A stretch of DNA of 49,921 nt from Burkholderia sp. (lineage in GTDB: Bacteria > Pseudomonadota > Gammaproteobacteria > Burkholderiales > Burkholderiaceae). The notes under the pieces are model-generated. The model had not been told where the DNA came from. It worked only from the letters and a program-made list of their open reading frames with translations, and did no database searches. A program made the translations under genes and the position numbers. Numbering within the stretch: position 1 is the first letter of the stretch; each line of letters starts with the position of its first letter. The stretch lies in NCBI GenBank assembly GCA_030151225.1, contig JASLEG010000163.1, positions 1-49,921 of the forward strand. The letters run 5' to 3'. Shown here piece after piece: positions 12,601 through 17,485 of the stretch.

Positions 12601-14547
12601 GGTCGGATCGACCTCGGCCACCTTCCGGTTCTGCGCGTCGTACACGTAGAACGTCTGGCCGCCGTCCGCGTCGGTGACCATCGCCGGATTACCGTTCGCA
12701 TCGTACTGATAGGACGTGGTCGCAGTCGTGTCGCCGAACTGCGAGACGGACAGCAGCATGCCGCCCGCATCGTACGTGCTGATGGTGGCGAGGCCGCCCG
12801 CATTCGTCACCGTGACCGAGCGGCCGCTGCCGTCGTAGGCCGTGGTGGTCGTGTTGCCCGCGGCATCGGTGGCCGACAGCAACCGACCAGCGCCGTCGTA
12901 CGTGTAATGCACCGTGTCGCCGCTGGCGTCGGACGTCGACAGCAACTGCCCCTGCGCCGAATAGACGTAGGCCATCGTGATGGCGGTCGCGTCGTCGCCA
13001 GTGCCATCAGCGAGCAGGCTGCCGTAGACGGTCTTGGTGCTCACCTGGCCGCGCAGATCGTAGGCGTAGTCGACACGGACCGCCTGCGACGGGTCGATGC
13101 CCGCCAGCCATGCGTTCAGCTCGGTCAACGTGAGCGGCTGGTCGGACGCGAGCTGGCTCACGTCGTACTTCGCCGCGGAATAGGAGATCGTGCTGTCCAG
13201 TTCACCGTCCGACGCATACACGTAGTGCGTCACGTCACCCGTCGCAGAAATGTCGAAGGTACGCTGGCCGCTCGCATCATAGACGTAGCGCGTCGTGGCC
13301 GGGCCTTGCCCGCTCGCACCGCTCGTCGCAGTCGCCACGGTCTGGGTGAGCAACTGGTCGCTCGACGACCAGGTGTTCGTGACCGAATTGCCAAGCGAGT
13401 CGACCGTGGACAGGAGGTTCTCGTCGGCGTCGTACGTGTAGGTGGTCTGATTGCCGTCGCCGTCCGTCGCAGACGTGACCTGGCCTGCCGCGTCGTACGT
13501 GTACTGCAGCACGGGCGAGGTGCCGCCAGCCGTGTCCGGCGGCAACGTGATCTGCGTGACGTTGCCGGTCGAATCGTAGGCGTATTGCGTGACGTTGCCG
13601 TTGCCGTCGGTCACGGACGTGACGCCGTTCGCGAGGTCGTACGTGAACGAGGTCGAAACGCTGCCCGAGGTGACCTGCGAGACGCGATACGAACCGTCCA
13701 CCTCGACATAGGAAAACGAGGTCGACGTGCCGTTCGACTGGCTGACCGAGCTGACCCGGTCGCTCGTACCGTCATAGGCGTAGGTGGTCGTGAACGAAGT
13801 GGATCCATCCGCGTCGGGTGTCTGCAGGTCGACGGTGACCGTGCTCAGGCGCCCGCTGTCGTCGTAGGCGTAGCTCGTCTGGACGGTGGAAACCAGCGAC
13901 GCGCCATTGCTCGTGACCGTCCTGACGTCGATCAGCCTGTCGTTTGCGTCGTAGTCGAACGTCGAGCCCTCCCCGGAAGCATTCTCGATCGAGGCCAGCT
14001 TGCCGGTGCCCGAATACGAGTAGGTCAGCGTATTGCCGTTCGCATCAGTGCTCGACAGCAGTTGGCCAGATGCTTGCGAGTAGGTTTCCGAAGCCTGCGT
14101 CGCGGCATCGGTGCGGACCATCTGACCGTTCGCCACGACGATGCTGCTGCCCGCATCCGCACCGTCCTCGGCGAGGTAGGCATGTTGCGCGTCGCTGTAC
14201 GTGTAGATGGCCTGCGAACCGTCGGCATGCGTCAGCACGATGGTGCTGCCGTCGGCGTTCTGCGTACCCACCAGCCTGGCGGTCTGGTTCTGGACCGAAT
14301 ACGACCAGTCGGCACCGCCACCTGCCCCACCCTGGCTGTTGTACGTGCGCAGCACGTCGACCGGCAATCCGACGCCGGCGACGAAATCGTCCGTGGCCTG
14401 CAACACGAGGTTGCCGTTCGCCACGTTGATGCCAGCAGCGACAGCGGCATTGCCGGCATCGGCGCCGCCCGCCAGCGTGGTCGCGCCACCTCCGGCCAAG
14501 GTTGACAGAGCCGCGCCGAGGTTGTCACCACTGATTACGCCGATCAT
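682..14547 (-). CDS. Giant RHS/YD-repeat toxin with LysM and ADP-ribosyltransferase-like tip
   Basis: 4621 residues. The start ATG at 14547 is preceded by AGAGAGG about nine bases upstream. Residues 1-70 carry no signal peptide or PAAR motif, then a DUF6531-like segment (LPVDVLRTYNSQ). Most of residues 80-3830 are YD repeats of the type YDAxGxxxxxxDxxG, which should form a hollow beta-shell. They are interrupted near 1660-1870 by a helical segment and near 2720-3240 by beta-rich inserts with DASGxW-type motifs. A LysM domain follows at 3869-3917 (YTVQAGDTLQSIA...IPNRV), then a hydrophobic pretoxin region and the tip from about 4490. The tip shows YYR (R4507), ETSIS (4528-4532) and GxGxxxFN (4604-4611), resembling the R-S-type ART fold of TreTu toxins that modify EF-Tu; target and activity are inferred. 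I see no canonical RHS-core YDPETGRF motif. The delivery route is unknown; no VgrG or PAAR gene is in the window. Confidence 0.85.
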   Translation of the reverse strand: MIGVISGDNLGAALSTLAGGGATTLAGGADAGNAAVAAGINVANGNLVLQATDDFVAGVGLPVDVLRTYNSQGGAGGGADWSYSVQNQTARLVGTQNADGSTIVLTHADGSQAIYTYSDAQHAYLAEDGADAGSSIVVANGQMVRTDAATQASETYSQASGQLLSSTDANGNTLTYSYSGTGKLASIENASGEGSTFDYDANDRLIDVRTVTSNGASLVSTVQTSYAYDDSGRLSTVTVDLQTPDADGSTSFTTTYAYDGTSDRVSSVSQSNGTSTSFSYVEVDGSYRVSQVTSGSVSTSFTYDLANGVTSVTDGNGNVTQYAYDSTGNVTQITLPPDTAGGTSPVLQYTYDAAGQVTSATDGDGNQTTYTYDADENLLSTVDSLGNSVTNTWSSSDQLLTQTVATATSGASGQGPATTRYVYDASGQRTFDISATGDVTHYVYASDGELDSTISYSAAKYDVSQLASDQPLTLTELNAWLAGIDPSQAVRVDYAYDLRGQVSTKTVYGSLLADGTGDDATAITMAYVYSAQGQLLSTSDASGDTVHYTYDGAGRLLSATDAAGNTTTTAYDGSGRSVTVTNAGGLATISTYDAGGMLLSVSQFGDTTATTSYQYDANGNPAMVTDADGGQTFYVYDAQNRKVAEVDPTGDVVSYAYDAAGNLVSQTRYATAIDISTLVSDGQVKALTLAMVVPASTEADATSWNVYDADERLVATIDPSGTVTQTVYGLGGRVDEVVQYAEPVQTVNLSSPLTLASLDLQSSANDRVTRYFYDADGQKTGVLDADGDLTTYTYDDVGNLIGTTSYANPALQPAAASDDLAAYVPASSAADISTWSLYNAAGQQVGQLDADGYLTEYAYDSNGRLTSETAYATQVHYSPGMSLVAIRPASTASDQVTRTTYDADGRTASVTDSRGVVTQFTYDADGNVVSKMVGAGTAGARTTLYHYDKFGQVIAELSPVGAAQLTGDLTSDQIDAVWAQYAMTYAYDAAGRKTSETAPGGATTYYFYDAAGRLAGTVDPTGAVTQTTYDALGRVTGTTQFATAAAGVAAGGPASALASIVAQIADPSQDAVTSITYNTDGTRATDTDAVGTVTGYTYDAFGDVTSQTATPLTGQSVTTDFTYDRDGQQTQTISDPNGLAVTTSRQYDAFGRVVSATDGNGNTSAFSYDPNGAEIASTDAAGNTVATVYDAFGRTLATTDALGNRTTYAYAPDGSSMTVTTPEGISLVTDYDEFGEVTTVYDGDGNASSYRYDADGNRVETDSASGTTTATYDADDRAISTTDANGTVVQYTYDADSRVLSRTVDPDGLDLVTSYTYDALGRVATTTDPNGNVTTTVYDAAGEKLTQIVDADGPLALETDWTYDGLGHVTSVMDPNGTVTQYDYDALGRRTTQTVDPDGLALVTQYDYDANGNVIASISPDGNRTTYVYDADGQLRFTIDAAGDVSEADYDADGQVIKSVSYAQPIDLTALGSDPDVQDVVALIQPSSTDSISYRSYDADGKLIDAVDGTGAVTAYRYDAAGNVIETISYANRINVGALVAGSPIPQPVADPARDSDVHTVYDAANRAIFTMDATGAVVQLTYDGNGNVVRQIAYATPVPTNTPANAASIAQAVAAVADPSRDEETTRIFDAANRVVFSVNGVGTITQSTYDDNGNLTDSLTFAQQLPQGVDVLSAVSALEALKAQLGFKSTAPTPGDLPLLVLLAGGATPYGESGATLVQQAVSVMSELGLPASDQALGVAFQLVDVASTLLGSGPYTLADTLADAVPRLIALVQTITLDGGFDAMGGAYWSIQLISNALDEFDGGYGNQEYFPDDPENAPFQPGEDFATSVVAALTAMNYGQMPSAGAYEYQSIPDDTWPATLAYGVRNADGSSTDRETSYVYDDANRVTTMYDPNNIATSYTYDADGHVTQIVTRSGFGSGHLGYGAQSGSGGLPVGDGDGGGLGGLSSQRVTSFVYDAAGRQIYSVNANGAVTQTVYDAAGNVTASIQYANLLPLDASTGGGGPPGLPPGGLPGFPGLPSPVFAVASSSTSVITQAYIEANLVTNAAADRTTTQVYDQAGRVIYSVSSGGSVTQTRYDGAGRVIGTTAYANLVPVDANYTEQSLEAALVADPQQDRTSRFVYDASGNLLQGTDPTGATETYTYDGVGRKTSYTDKNGGTYLYAYDADGRMLSETDPSVAVTTVQTASDGSLTTQGASTIEVAIETGFTYDAFGNVLTQTEAVGTAQARTTTYTYDAAGHQIKVVYPAVGVYDPSQDNLVANGMNGNAVRTDDQNVSLYTETAYDAFGDAVANRDVAGNITHKVYDNDGNVIYDIDADGYVTEYVRDGFGQVSNEVRYAQQVGISDVAVMGGAIVNNPLSELVTITESQLAIQESDLDRSIKYSYDSMGNVVSATSGGAAASGFFYDSSASGYDQGMLADAQTETTYNAFGEVTQVQKLVNANYEEWATTASYYDQQGNVVATVDPLGYVTTMRYDANGNMTSQTQYANATTSWNADSFSVPQTSPQDRTTTYTYDADNRKTSVTQVGVSYTNASLSPVVGDLTTTYTYDAAGNQTSATDATGATTYTYYDALGRVTAIVSPAVGGAGGAQVLPLTIYYRDAYGNVVASVALSRGAASASLAGYGIAGGSGGWNSATLSGGDRWTLNEYDTHGNLIETTAAGNTTYRSYNAHGNLAKEWETVTAADGSQRTNFTAYEYDADGNVIQVITPASTSVLDAGISNLSSSSAQISYDEQGNPFISGTNSVSMSWSSLVNPNGGGVEIIVNYNTLSTATGVDGGGAVDESGFPVGGVPSVSTSHAQFFNASTVAGGATVSWAENAVTTGGISGINSIQILQQDASGRYQTVWQGTPGQANGSHIETVTQAQAGVDSSDMQYDAFGDLVSKGSNGGAQTYFTYDVNGNLVGTNANGGVDELFAYNMLGQQTAAIRSNGSYTVNASLHSAATSADEVDYDIDDDYLPYDWDAGQVSATITVYDMDGNAVQTIEPSPVTYSAGMSAQSGVATYSNVQSGNDESGFMQVSNSVQVSWGQSGGVGSPTVPTPGTGQVKVVLTYAESVSDESGSTGATQTVTQYFSAASVASGRATLTWNQDDAGQTSALGSVIGVSVYQQDASGNWVSLTDASAPSDSGLETSQYITVDAPQDPNATLVMQVSNPDGSTSTLQGDRIGDYMRFDMSQLPVGSVYVQLQYYGPGQPEAPVSQWIGVNVTGPSAGQSHNNATLDWWYQGEGSASLSATPVVSRTFDRWGNELSETDPRDAQWVTSYQYNAENKVVSETTPGPADGGEGGTTYTDYDADGREVASRDADGNTTYTVYDAAGNAVRTLQADGGVVNNTYDVFGDKTSTTDALGNETIMTFDDAGHQTATIAVLPGGAYQTRESATYDALGDKLTDTNGLGETTTYQYDLRGNVIATVTPMGDATRDAYDVNGHKVFEVDADNNDATWLYDYFGQLETNQDIGGAVYTYQYDNAGQLTGEQNTRGVSLQYTYDGAGHETQIRDNADNEVTSNTYDLAGNVVHEEVTKAGVVYEDEYLSYDANNRLRQVQDGNLDISIDYDANGNRTHLAARYTDGSAAGSDLYFGYNDMNEETVADAVDSNLDISATQGHILTYDLDGNRTSDTHGGLEYNAQGQVITGLVTEGYAYDSMNRLVQSTYNGVVTDVRTYDAADHVLTSGSNGSASQAYFNGLQIDASGQVNTYDADGELVTQTNYDADGKETDVVDYDRYDAAGNVLEYTETVPGSGGYTNTFDYDMVRYAGYQVADIRGTSTEFDSGETTYHYDANGALIGLTDATDGANNRTFVNDANGMILQKVQGSNVENEMIVDGQVLATTGTGTSNSSAAFVNVTNFDPSYQSVSNSFPAASPGEYTVQAGDTLQSIAQSAYGDSKLWYLIADANGLTSSASMKVGQTLTIPNRVTDVDNNASTYRPYSASSVIGNTSPNLPTPSDGGGGCGIIGEIIVDVVSVIATYYLGPIGGNLVMQLGNNITGEQHGFSVDSFLESVADQEFGEFGEIAAKSALTGHVDVDDIATAAVDAGLDYVSGGVLSSNSIFGSTMVDAVNQGIRIGLGDQKKFDWAELASSALQGGLNSPGSTENPSADAVESQIGVGQDGDAEIYGPIGGGSGISDWSSTAPSVENSWGFSSTLGESLAPQNLVANADSDGSPFAALWSSSGAGEPGFDAKAVYSQLVNAFRAAQGDISSAPGILLAANNLSEPGQPTATSDAAGDNGGYDYLRSGQDAESAIQTETNPSQLGDTQVGPGVVLGATSAYAAAVAGLGLTPTQALSLMATNSSAVNAYQGDTLSVVSTDLVTGAITWNSGAVSYPVEDPQVQVAEIPSSTGETSMGAFVRGLQGEYLGLLDPNALPAEIGNYVREAGTSLVDFGKSIVNGVNASANGVFQLGYAALSAGEWVGAFPPGASDVTVPQFPLFGVQPTLANQIGAGLGFESTMLIGPGGSGVTTGEAEVATESVAATTGEIGVPVWKSPNLLSPVQHTDAFGNEIYYRTMSPEQYQILMETGQLPPTTETSISPVLSYSSKYNGVTVQFTTAPGTSAQLQEIGIAANPPAAAQLPDLSTQTGSWMQTNVRFKVEGGQMTTQLGQGAGINIFNQNIVQFQKVP

Positions 14548-14569
14548 CGCTGTTGCCTCTCTCTGGGGC

Positions 14570-14594
14570 AGGCGCCCCGACTGTTCGGGCGCCT
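14570..14594. repeat. Inverted repeat in the RHS leader
   Basis: AGGCGCCC (14570-14577) and GGGCGCCT (14587-14594) form a perfect 8-bp stem with a 9-nt loop, 22 bp upstream of the RHS start codon. A small palindrome, CCGACTCAGTCGG, lies nearby at 14607-14619. In the RHS mRNA leader the hairpin could affect translation or mRNA stability. Function is not shown. Confidence 0.5.
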
Positions 14595-14624
14595 TGGATA
14601 TGGGTCCGACTCAGTCGGTTTCTG

Positions 14625-14659
14625 CCAACTTATCCAGAGCGGCGGCGACCGGTTTAGGG
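14625..14659 (+). promoter_or_regulatory. Promoter-like element A upstream of the precursor gene
   Basis: CCAACTTATCC (14625-14635), 16 bases, then GTTTAGGG (14652-14659). The identical two boxes with the identical 16-bp gap occur at 17400-17434, upstream of the SagB-YcaO gene and in the same orientation. The spacing fits a -35/-10 promoter pair; the AACTT core recalls ECF-sigma -35 boxes, but the sigma factor is not identified. Element A lies about 160 bp upstream of the precursor ATG, implying a long leader. Confidence 0.6.
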
Positions 14660-14748
14660 TGCTCTCCGTTTCTTTATCGCCGATCGGCGGCAACGATCCC
14701 GGCATCGGGCCGAGGCCGAAAAATTAGGTGGCCCGCGCTAAACATCCT

Positions 14749-14783
14749 CGTGACAGCGCGGATAAGCTGGCACGTGACAGCGC
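14749..14783. repeat. Direct repeat CGTGACAGCGC x2 before the precursor gene
   Basis: The 11-mer CGTGACAGCGC occurs at 14749-14759 and again at 14773-14783, start to start 24 bp, in the region between promoter-like element A and the precursor start. It could be a regulator-binding site or a structural part of the leader. No binding factor is identified. Confidence 0.5.
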
Positions 14784-14821
14784 AAGAACGCGCTGTTCGT
14801 CGACACCAATTGGGAGCGTGC

Positions 14822-15034
14822 ATGCGCAGCGTAAAGCTTGAGGACGTCACGGTAACCGTGCCGGCCAAATCGTTTGAATGGATCGAGGAATTCCGGCCCG
14901 ACCTGGCCATCTACTCGATGGAAGGCTGCAGCACCGGCGGCGACGGTGATGGCGGTGATGGTGACGGCACGGGCGACGGCAGCGGCGACGGGGATGGAGA
15001 CGGCGGCGACGGTGACGGTGGCGACGGTGGTTGA
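14822..15034 (+). CDS. Candidate RiPP precursor peptide with Gly-Asp-rich core
   Basis: 70 residues, ATG at 14822 with GGGAG five bases upstream; a longer frame runs in from the antisense of the RHS gene, but this site decides the start. Residues 1-34 form a leader-like mix of charged and hydrophobic residues (MRSVKLEDVTVTVPAKSF...). C36-S37-T38 follow, and residues 39-70 contain only Gly, eleven Asp, T50 and S54. The repeat uses mixed codons (GAC/GAT; GGC/GGT/GGG/GGA), so it looks selected at protein level rather than a recent slippage product. Neighbours encode a SagB-YcaO fusion and an aspartyl beta-hydroxylase, fitting a modified peptide whose Asp residues and Cys/Ser/Thr are targets. The product is unknown. 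An acidic metal-binding protein is the alternative. Confidence 0.75.
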   Translation: MRSVKLEDVTVTVPAKSFEWIEEFRPDLAIYSMEGCSTGGDGDGGDGDGTGDGSGDGDGDGGDGDGGDGG

Positions 15035-15058
15035 TCGTCTGCATTGAAGGCGGAAGAT

Positions 15059-15092
15059 ACGCAAGGCAGGCCGATCGCGGCTTGCCTTGCGT
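15059..15092. terminator. Strong hairpin between convergent genes
   Basis: A 15-bp stem (15059-15073 with 15078-15092, one G-U pair in the + strand RNA) closes on a 4-nt ATCG loop. Outer arms are ACGCAAGGCA and TGCCTTGCGT. It lies between the ends of the precursor gene (+) and the hydroxylase gene (-), the expected place for a bidirectional terminator. A T-tract is weak on both sides. Confidence 0.65.
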
Positions 15093-15107
15093 CGCCGGGA
15101 TCGCTCG

Positions 15108-15677
15108 CTAGCTGAGCAGATCGAAGATCAGATGGACTCGCCAGTCCATGGACTGATTCGACGACGAATGCACTTTCTTGTTGTCGAACCACCAGACCTC
15201 GCCCGTGCGCATGATCACGGTCTCGTCCCCGCTCGTCAGGCTGCTTCCCTGCGGGCTCGACAGCACGAGATGAAACCGGTCGCGCACCGCGTAATACAAG
15301 CCCTCGTCGACATGCGGATAGACACGACCGTTACCCGTCAGGCGAACCAGCATGGCACGTTGCAGTGAAGCGCGCATGTGCGCGGAAAACTGCGAGAGAA
15401 AATGCATGCATTGCGGGTAATGCTCGGCCTGGCTGGTCGTGCGGCAAAGCAGCATGTCGTCCGAACTCTTGCCCTCCGGATAGCGCGACTTGTGGGCCGA
15501 CCTCAGAAAGATCGATTCGGTCTCGCGCTGCACGGCGATGCGCTGCTGCCGTTTCGTGTTCCTCTGCCACCGTGCCTCGTTGGCGTCGATCTCCGTCATC
15601 AGAGGAGCAACGTCGATCACGGCGTGGCGCCGGAAATTCTGAAGAACGTTATCCACGCGTCTTTCGTCCGAATGCAT
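15108..15677 (-). CDS. Aspartyl/asparaginyl beta-hydroxylase-like dioxygenase
   Basis: 189 residues. The C-terminal half matches the AspH family of 2-oxoglutarate/Fe(II) oxygenases: H122 in YPHVDEGLYYAVRDRFHL, R134 and H136, then GEVWWFDNKKVHSS with H170, and R180 in the final strand. Family members hydroxylate the beta-carbon of Asp or Asn in peptides, using two His as iron ligands. The Asp-rich tail of the nearby precursor is the obvious candidate substrate; that is inference. The gene overlaps the end of the PRTase-propeller gene by 29 bp, so the two are translated from one message. A GTG at 15656 would reduce the overlap to 8 bp and is an alternative start. It lies about 70 bp from, and convergent with, the precursor gene. 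Confidence 0.8.
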   Translation of the reverse strand: MHSDERRVDNVLQNFRRHAVIDVAPLMTEIDANEARWQRNTKRQQRIAVQRETESIFLRSAHKSRYPEGKSSDDMLLCRTTSQAEHYPQCMHFLSQFSAHMRASLQRAMLVRLTGNGRVYPHVDEGLYYAVRDRFHLVLSSPQGSSLTSGDETVIMRTGEVWWFDNKKVHSSSNQSMDWRVHLIFDLLS

Positions 15678-17325
15678 GCAGCTGGTTCATCGCCGTGAGC
15701 ACGAAATACAGATGGCAGCGAGCACAATACGCCACCGCATTGGTGACCGCGTCCGGCACGGTGAGCGACGCCGTCACATCGAGCGTCGCGGCATCGAGTT
15801 CGACCACGCTGCCGTCGTTCTTGCCGATATAGACATGGCCCTCGATCAGGCTCGGCGAGCACAGGACTTTCGAGCCGGCCGCGATCGTCTTTTCGATCGA
15901 AAGCGTGTCGAGGTCGATCGCGTAGCAATTCTTGCTCGACGAGCCCACGAAGGCGCGATTGCCGTAGACGAGCGGCGTGGAGTAGATCGCGTTACCCGTG
16001 TCGATGCGCATCAGCTGCGCGCCGGTATCGATATGCACGCCGTAAAGGTGACCGTCGAACGAACCGAAGAGCGCGACGCGACGCACGGGATCGATGGCGA
16101 TGCCGTGCTTGACCGGCCCCTCGGTGCGACAGGTCCAGCGCATTTCGCCGGATGCCGCATCCACGCAGATCACCCGGTTGTCGTTGGTGCCGACGATCAC
16201 GGCGCCGGCCGCCTCCTCGAAGCGGGGCGAGCCGTGCAGGTATTCCTGGGTCGGCACTTCCCATCGCTTCTCTCCGGTGCGCAAATCGAGCGCGACGAGC
16301 CCGCCCTTCGCGGCCGCGCGTTCATATTCGAAGCCGATGAACACGAGACCGAGCCGCTCCGATACGTCCGCCGACGAGCCAATCCAGTCCGCATCTCGAT
16401 TGATCCACCGCACTTCGCCCGTCTGCCGGGACAGGCAATAGGTGTTGCCGTCGTAGGCGCCGAACAGCACCGAGTCGCCCACGATGCGCGGGATCGACCA
16501 GATCCCCTTGCGTCCCGCCGAGGCGCAGCGAAACGACCATTTCACCGCGCCATCGCGCGCGCCGACACAGTGGAAAATGCCGGCATCGGATCCGAAATAG
16601 AGGTGGGCGTCGTGCACGACCGGCGCCGACTTGGGCACCACGAAGAACGGATTGCCGCCGGGCAGCGGGATCTTCCATGCCGGCTCGAACACCACGTCGC
16701 TGACGCGCTCGCCCGCACGGCCGGACGACAGTTCCACTCCGAGCATGTCGGGCGTGAACAGGCTAGCGACGGGAATGCGTGCGCGCCTGCGCCATTGCAG
16801 CCCGGAATTCGATCGGAAGTCGACCACCGAGAACACGGCGGCGATCGTGCGCCCCTCCGACTCCAGCACGGCCCGGACCTTTTCCAGGCTCTTGCCACTG
16901 TTGGTGATGTCGTCGACGATCACGATCGGCTTGTCGTCGAGCGCGCCTTCGATCGAACGACACATGCCGTACTTCTTTCGCTCCTTGCGCACGATGAAGC
17001 CGTTGATGTCGTGGCCGAGCTGGATCCCCTTCATCACGATCGCCGTCATGATCGGCACGGCTGCCACCTCCATGCCGCCAACCTGAAACGGCAGGCGCCG
17101 GGCGAACTCACGCCAGAACAGCGTGGCGACGTCGTCGAGCGCGCGGTCGAGCAGCAAGGCGCCCTTGAGATCGACCAGCCAGCGGATCGGCTGCCCTTTC
17201 GGCGACAGCAAGGTGGCGTCGCCGGCGCGCCGCACGGCGTGGCGCCGCAGATGTTCCAGGAGTTTGCGGTGCAAGGCGTCCGGTTCGGACGTCGCCGCGG
17301 CTTGCTCGAGTACTTCGTCTTCCAT
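15649..17325 (-). CDS. Phosphoribosyltransferase fused to PQQ-type beta-propeller
   Basis: 558 residues from ATG 17325, with AGG just upstream (a longer frame extends upstream but without support). Residues about 45-210 form a type I phosphoribosyltransferase domain with the PRPP-binding loop PIVIVDDITNSGKS (about 127-140), like orotate PRTase. Residues about 225-555 form a PQQ/WD-like propeller of repeats such as GxVxALDxxTGexxW, with blades starting SAPVV, SIPRIV, GSPRF, STPLV and SPSLI. No signal peptide, so it should be cytosolic. The propeller probably acts as a binding scaffold. Coupling to the hydroxylase gene suggests a tailoring role, for example ribosyl-phosphate transfer to the peptide or making a small co-substrate. 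The combination is unusual and the reaction is unknown. Confidence 0.8.
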   Translation of the reverse strand: MEDEVLEQAAATSEPDALHRKLLEHLRRHAVRRAGDATLLSPKGQPIRWLVDLKGALLLDRALDDVATLFWREFARRLPFQVGGMEVAAVPIMTAIVMKGIQLGHDINGFIVRKERKKYGMCRSIEGALDDKPIVIVDDITNSGKSLEKVRAVLESEGRTIAAVFSVVDFRSNSGLQWRRRARIPVASLFTPDMLGVELSSGRAGERVSDVVFEPAWKIPLPGGNPFFVVPKSAPVVHDAHLYFGSDAGIFHCVGARDGAVKWSFRCASAGRKGIWSIPRIVGDSVLFGAYDGNTYCLSRQTGEVRWINRDADWIGSSADVSERLGLVFIGFEYERAAAKGGLVALDLRTGEKRWEVPTQEYLHGSPRFEEAAGAVIVGTNDNRVICVDAASGEMRWTCRTEGPVKHGIAIDPVRRVALFGSFDGHLYGVHIDTGAQLMRIDTGNAIYSTPLVYGNRAFVGSSSKNCYAIDLDTLSIEKTIAAGSKVLCSPSLIEGHVYIGKNDGSVVELDAATLDVTASLTVPDAVTNAVAYCARCHLYFVLTAMNQLHAFGRKTRG

Positions 17326-17399
17326 TTCCTGCCTGCCAGTCGAGACACGGTTGCGCCCGCACGCGCACGCTGGACGACCGCACGCTCGAGAGGCGTATC

Positions 17400-17434
17400 C
17401 CAACTTATCCGTCGATTTGCAGACTTGTTTAGGG
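17400..17434 (+). promoter_or_regulatory. Promoter-like element B upstream of sagB-ycaO
   Basis: CCAACTTATCC (17400-17410), 16 bases, GTTTAGGG (17427-17434): exactly the boxes and spacing of element A at 14625-14659. The intervening 16 bases differ between copies, so only the boxes are conserved, as expected of a promoter. It ends about 50 bp before the SagB-YcaO ATG in the 160-bp gap between divergent genes. Confidence 0.65.
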
Positions 17435-17485
17435 CCTCGCCCGCGATTACGATTGGCCGCACCGAATCTCCTCTCGAGCTGGATC

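Noticed and set aside
2476..14505. Long plus-strand open frames (788, 743, 449 and 1366 codons) inside the RHS gene
   Set aside because: They are antisense to the repetitive YD codons, which rarely give stops on the other strand. The encoded proteins are His/Arg/Val-rich repeats without domain similarity.
682..14547. Repeated motifs as a CRISPR array or DNA satellite
   Set aside because: The periodicity is at protein level (YD repeats), with variable codons and no conserved direct repeats with unique spacers.
14768..14786. Sigma-54 promoter at CTGGCACGTGACAGCGCA
   Set aside because: The -24-like TGGCAC box is present but the -12 TTGC box is missing at the right distance.
14207..15034. 275-codon reading of the peptide gene starting at 14207
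   Set aside because: The first 200 codons are antisense to the RHS gene and the intergenic region. The ATG at 14822 has a proper ribosome site and gives a sensible small peptide.
14937..15034. Gly-Asp tail as an RTX calcium-binding domain
   Set aside because: RTX nonapeptides (GGxGxDxUx) need regular hydrophobic positions. None are present in the tail and there is no secreted enzyme part.
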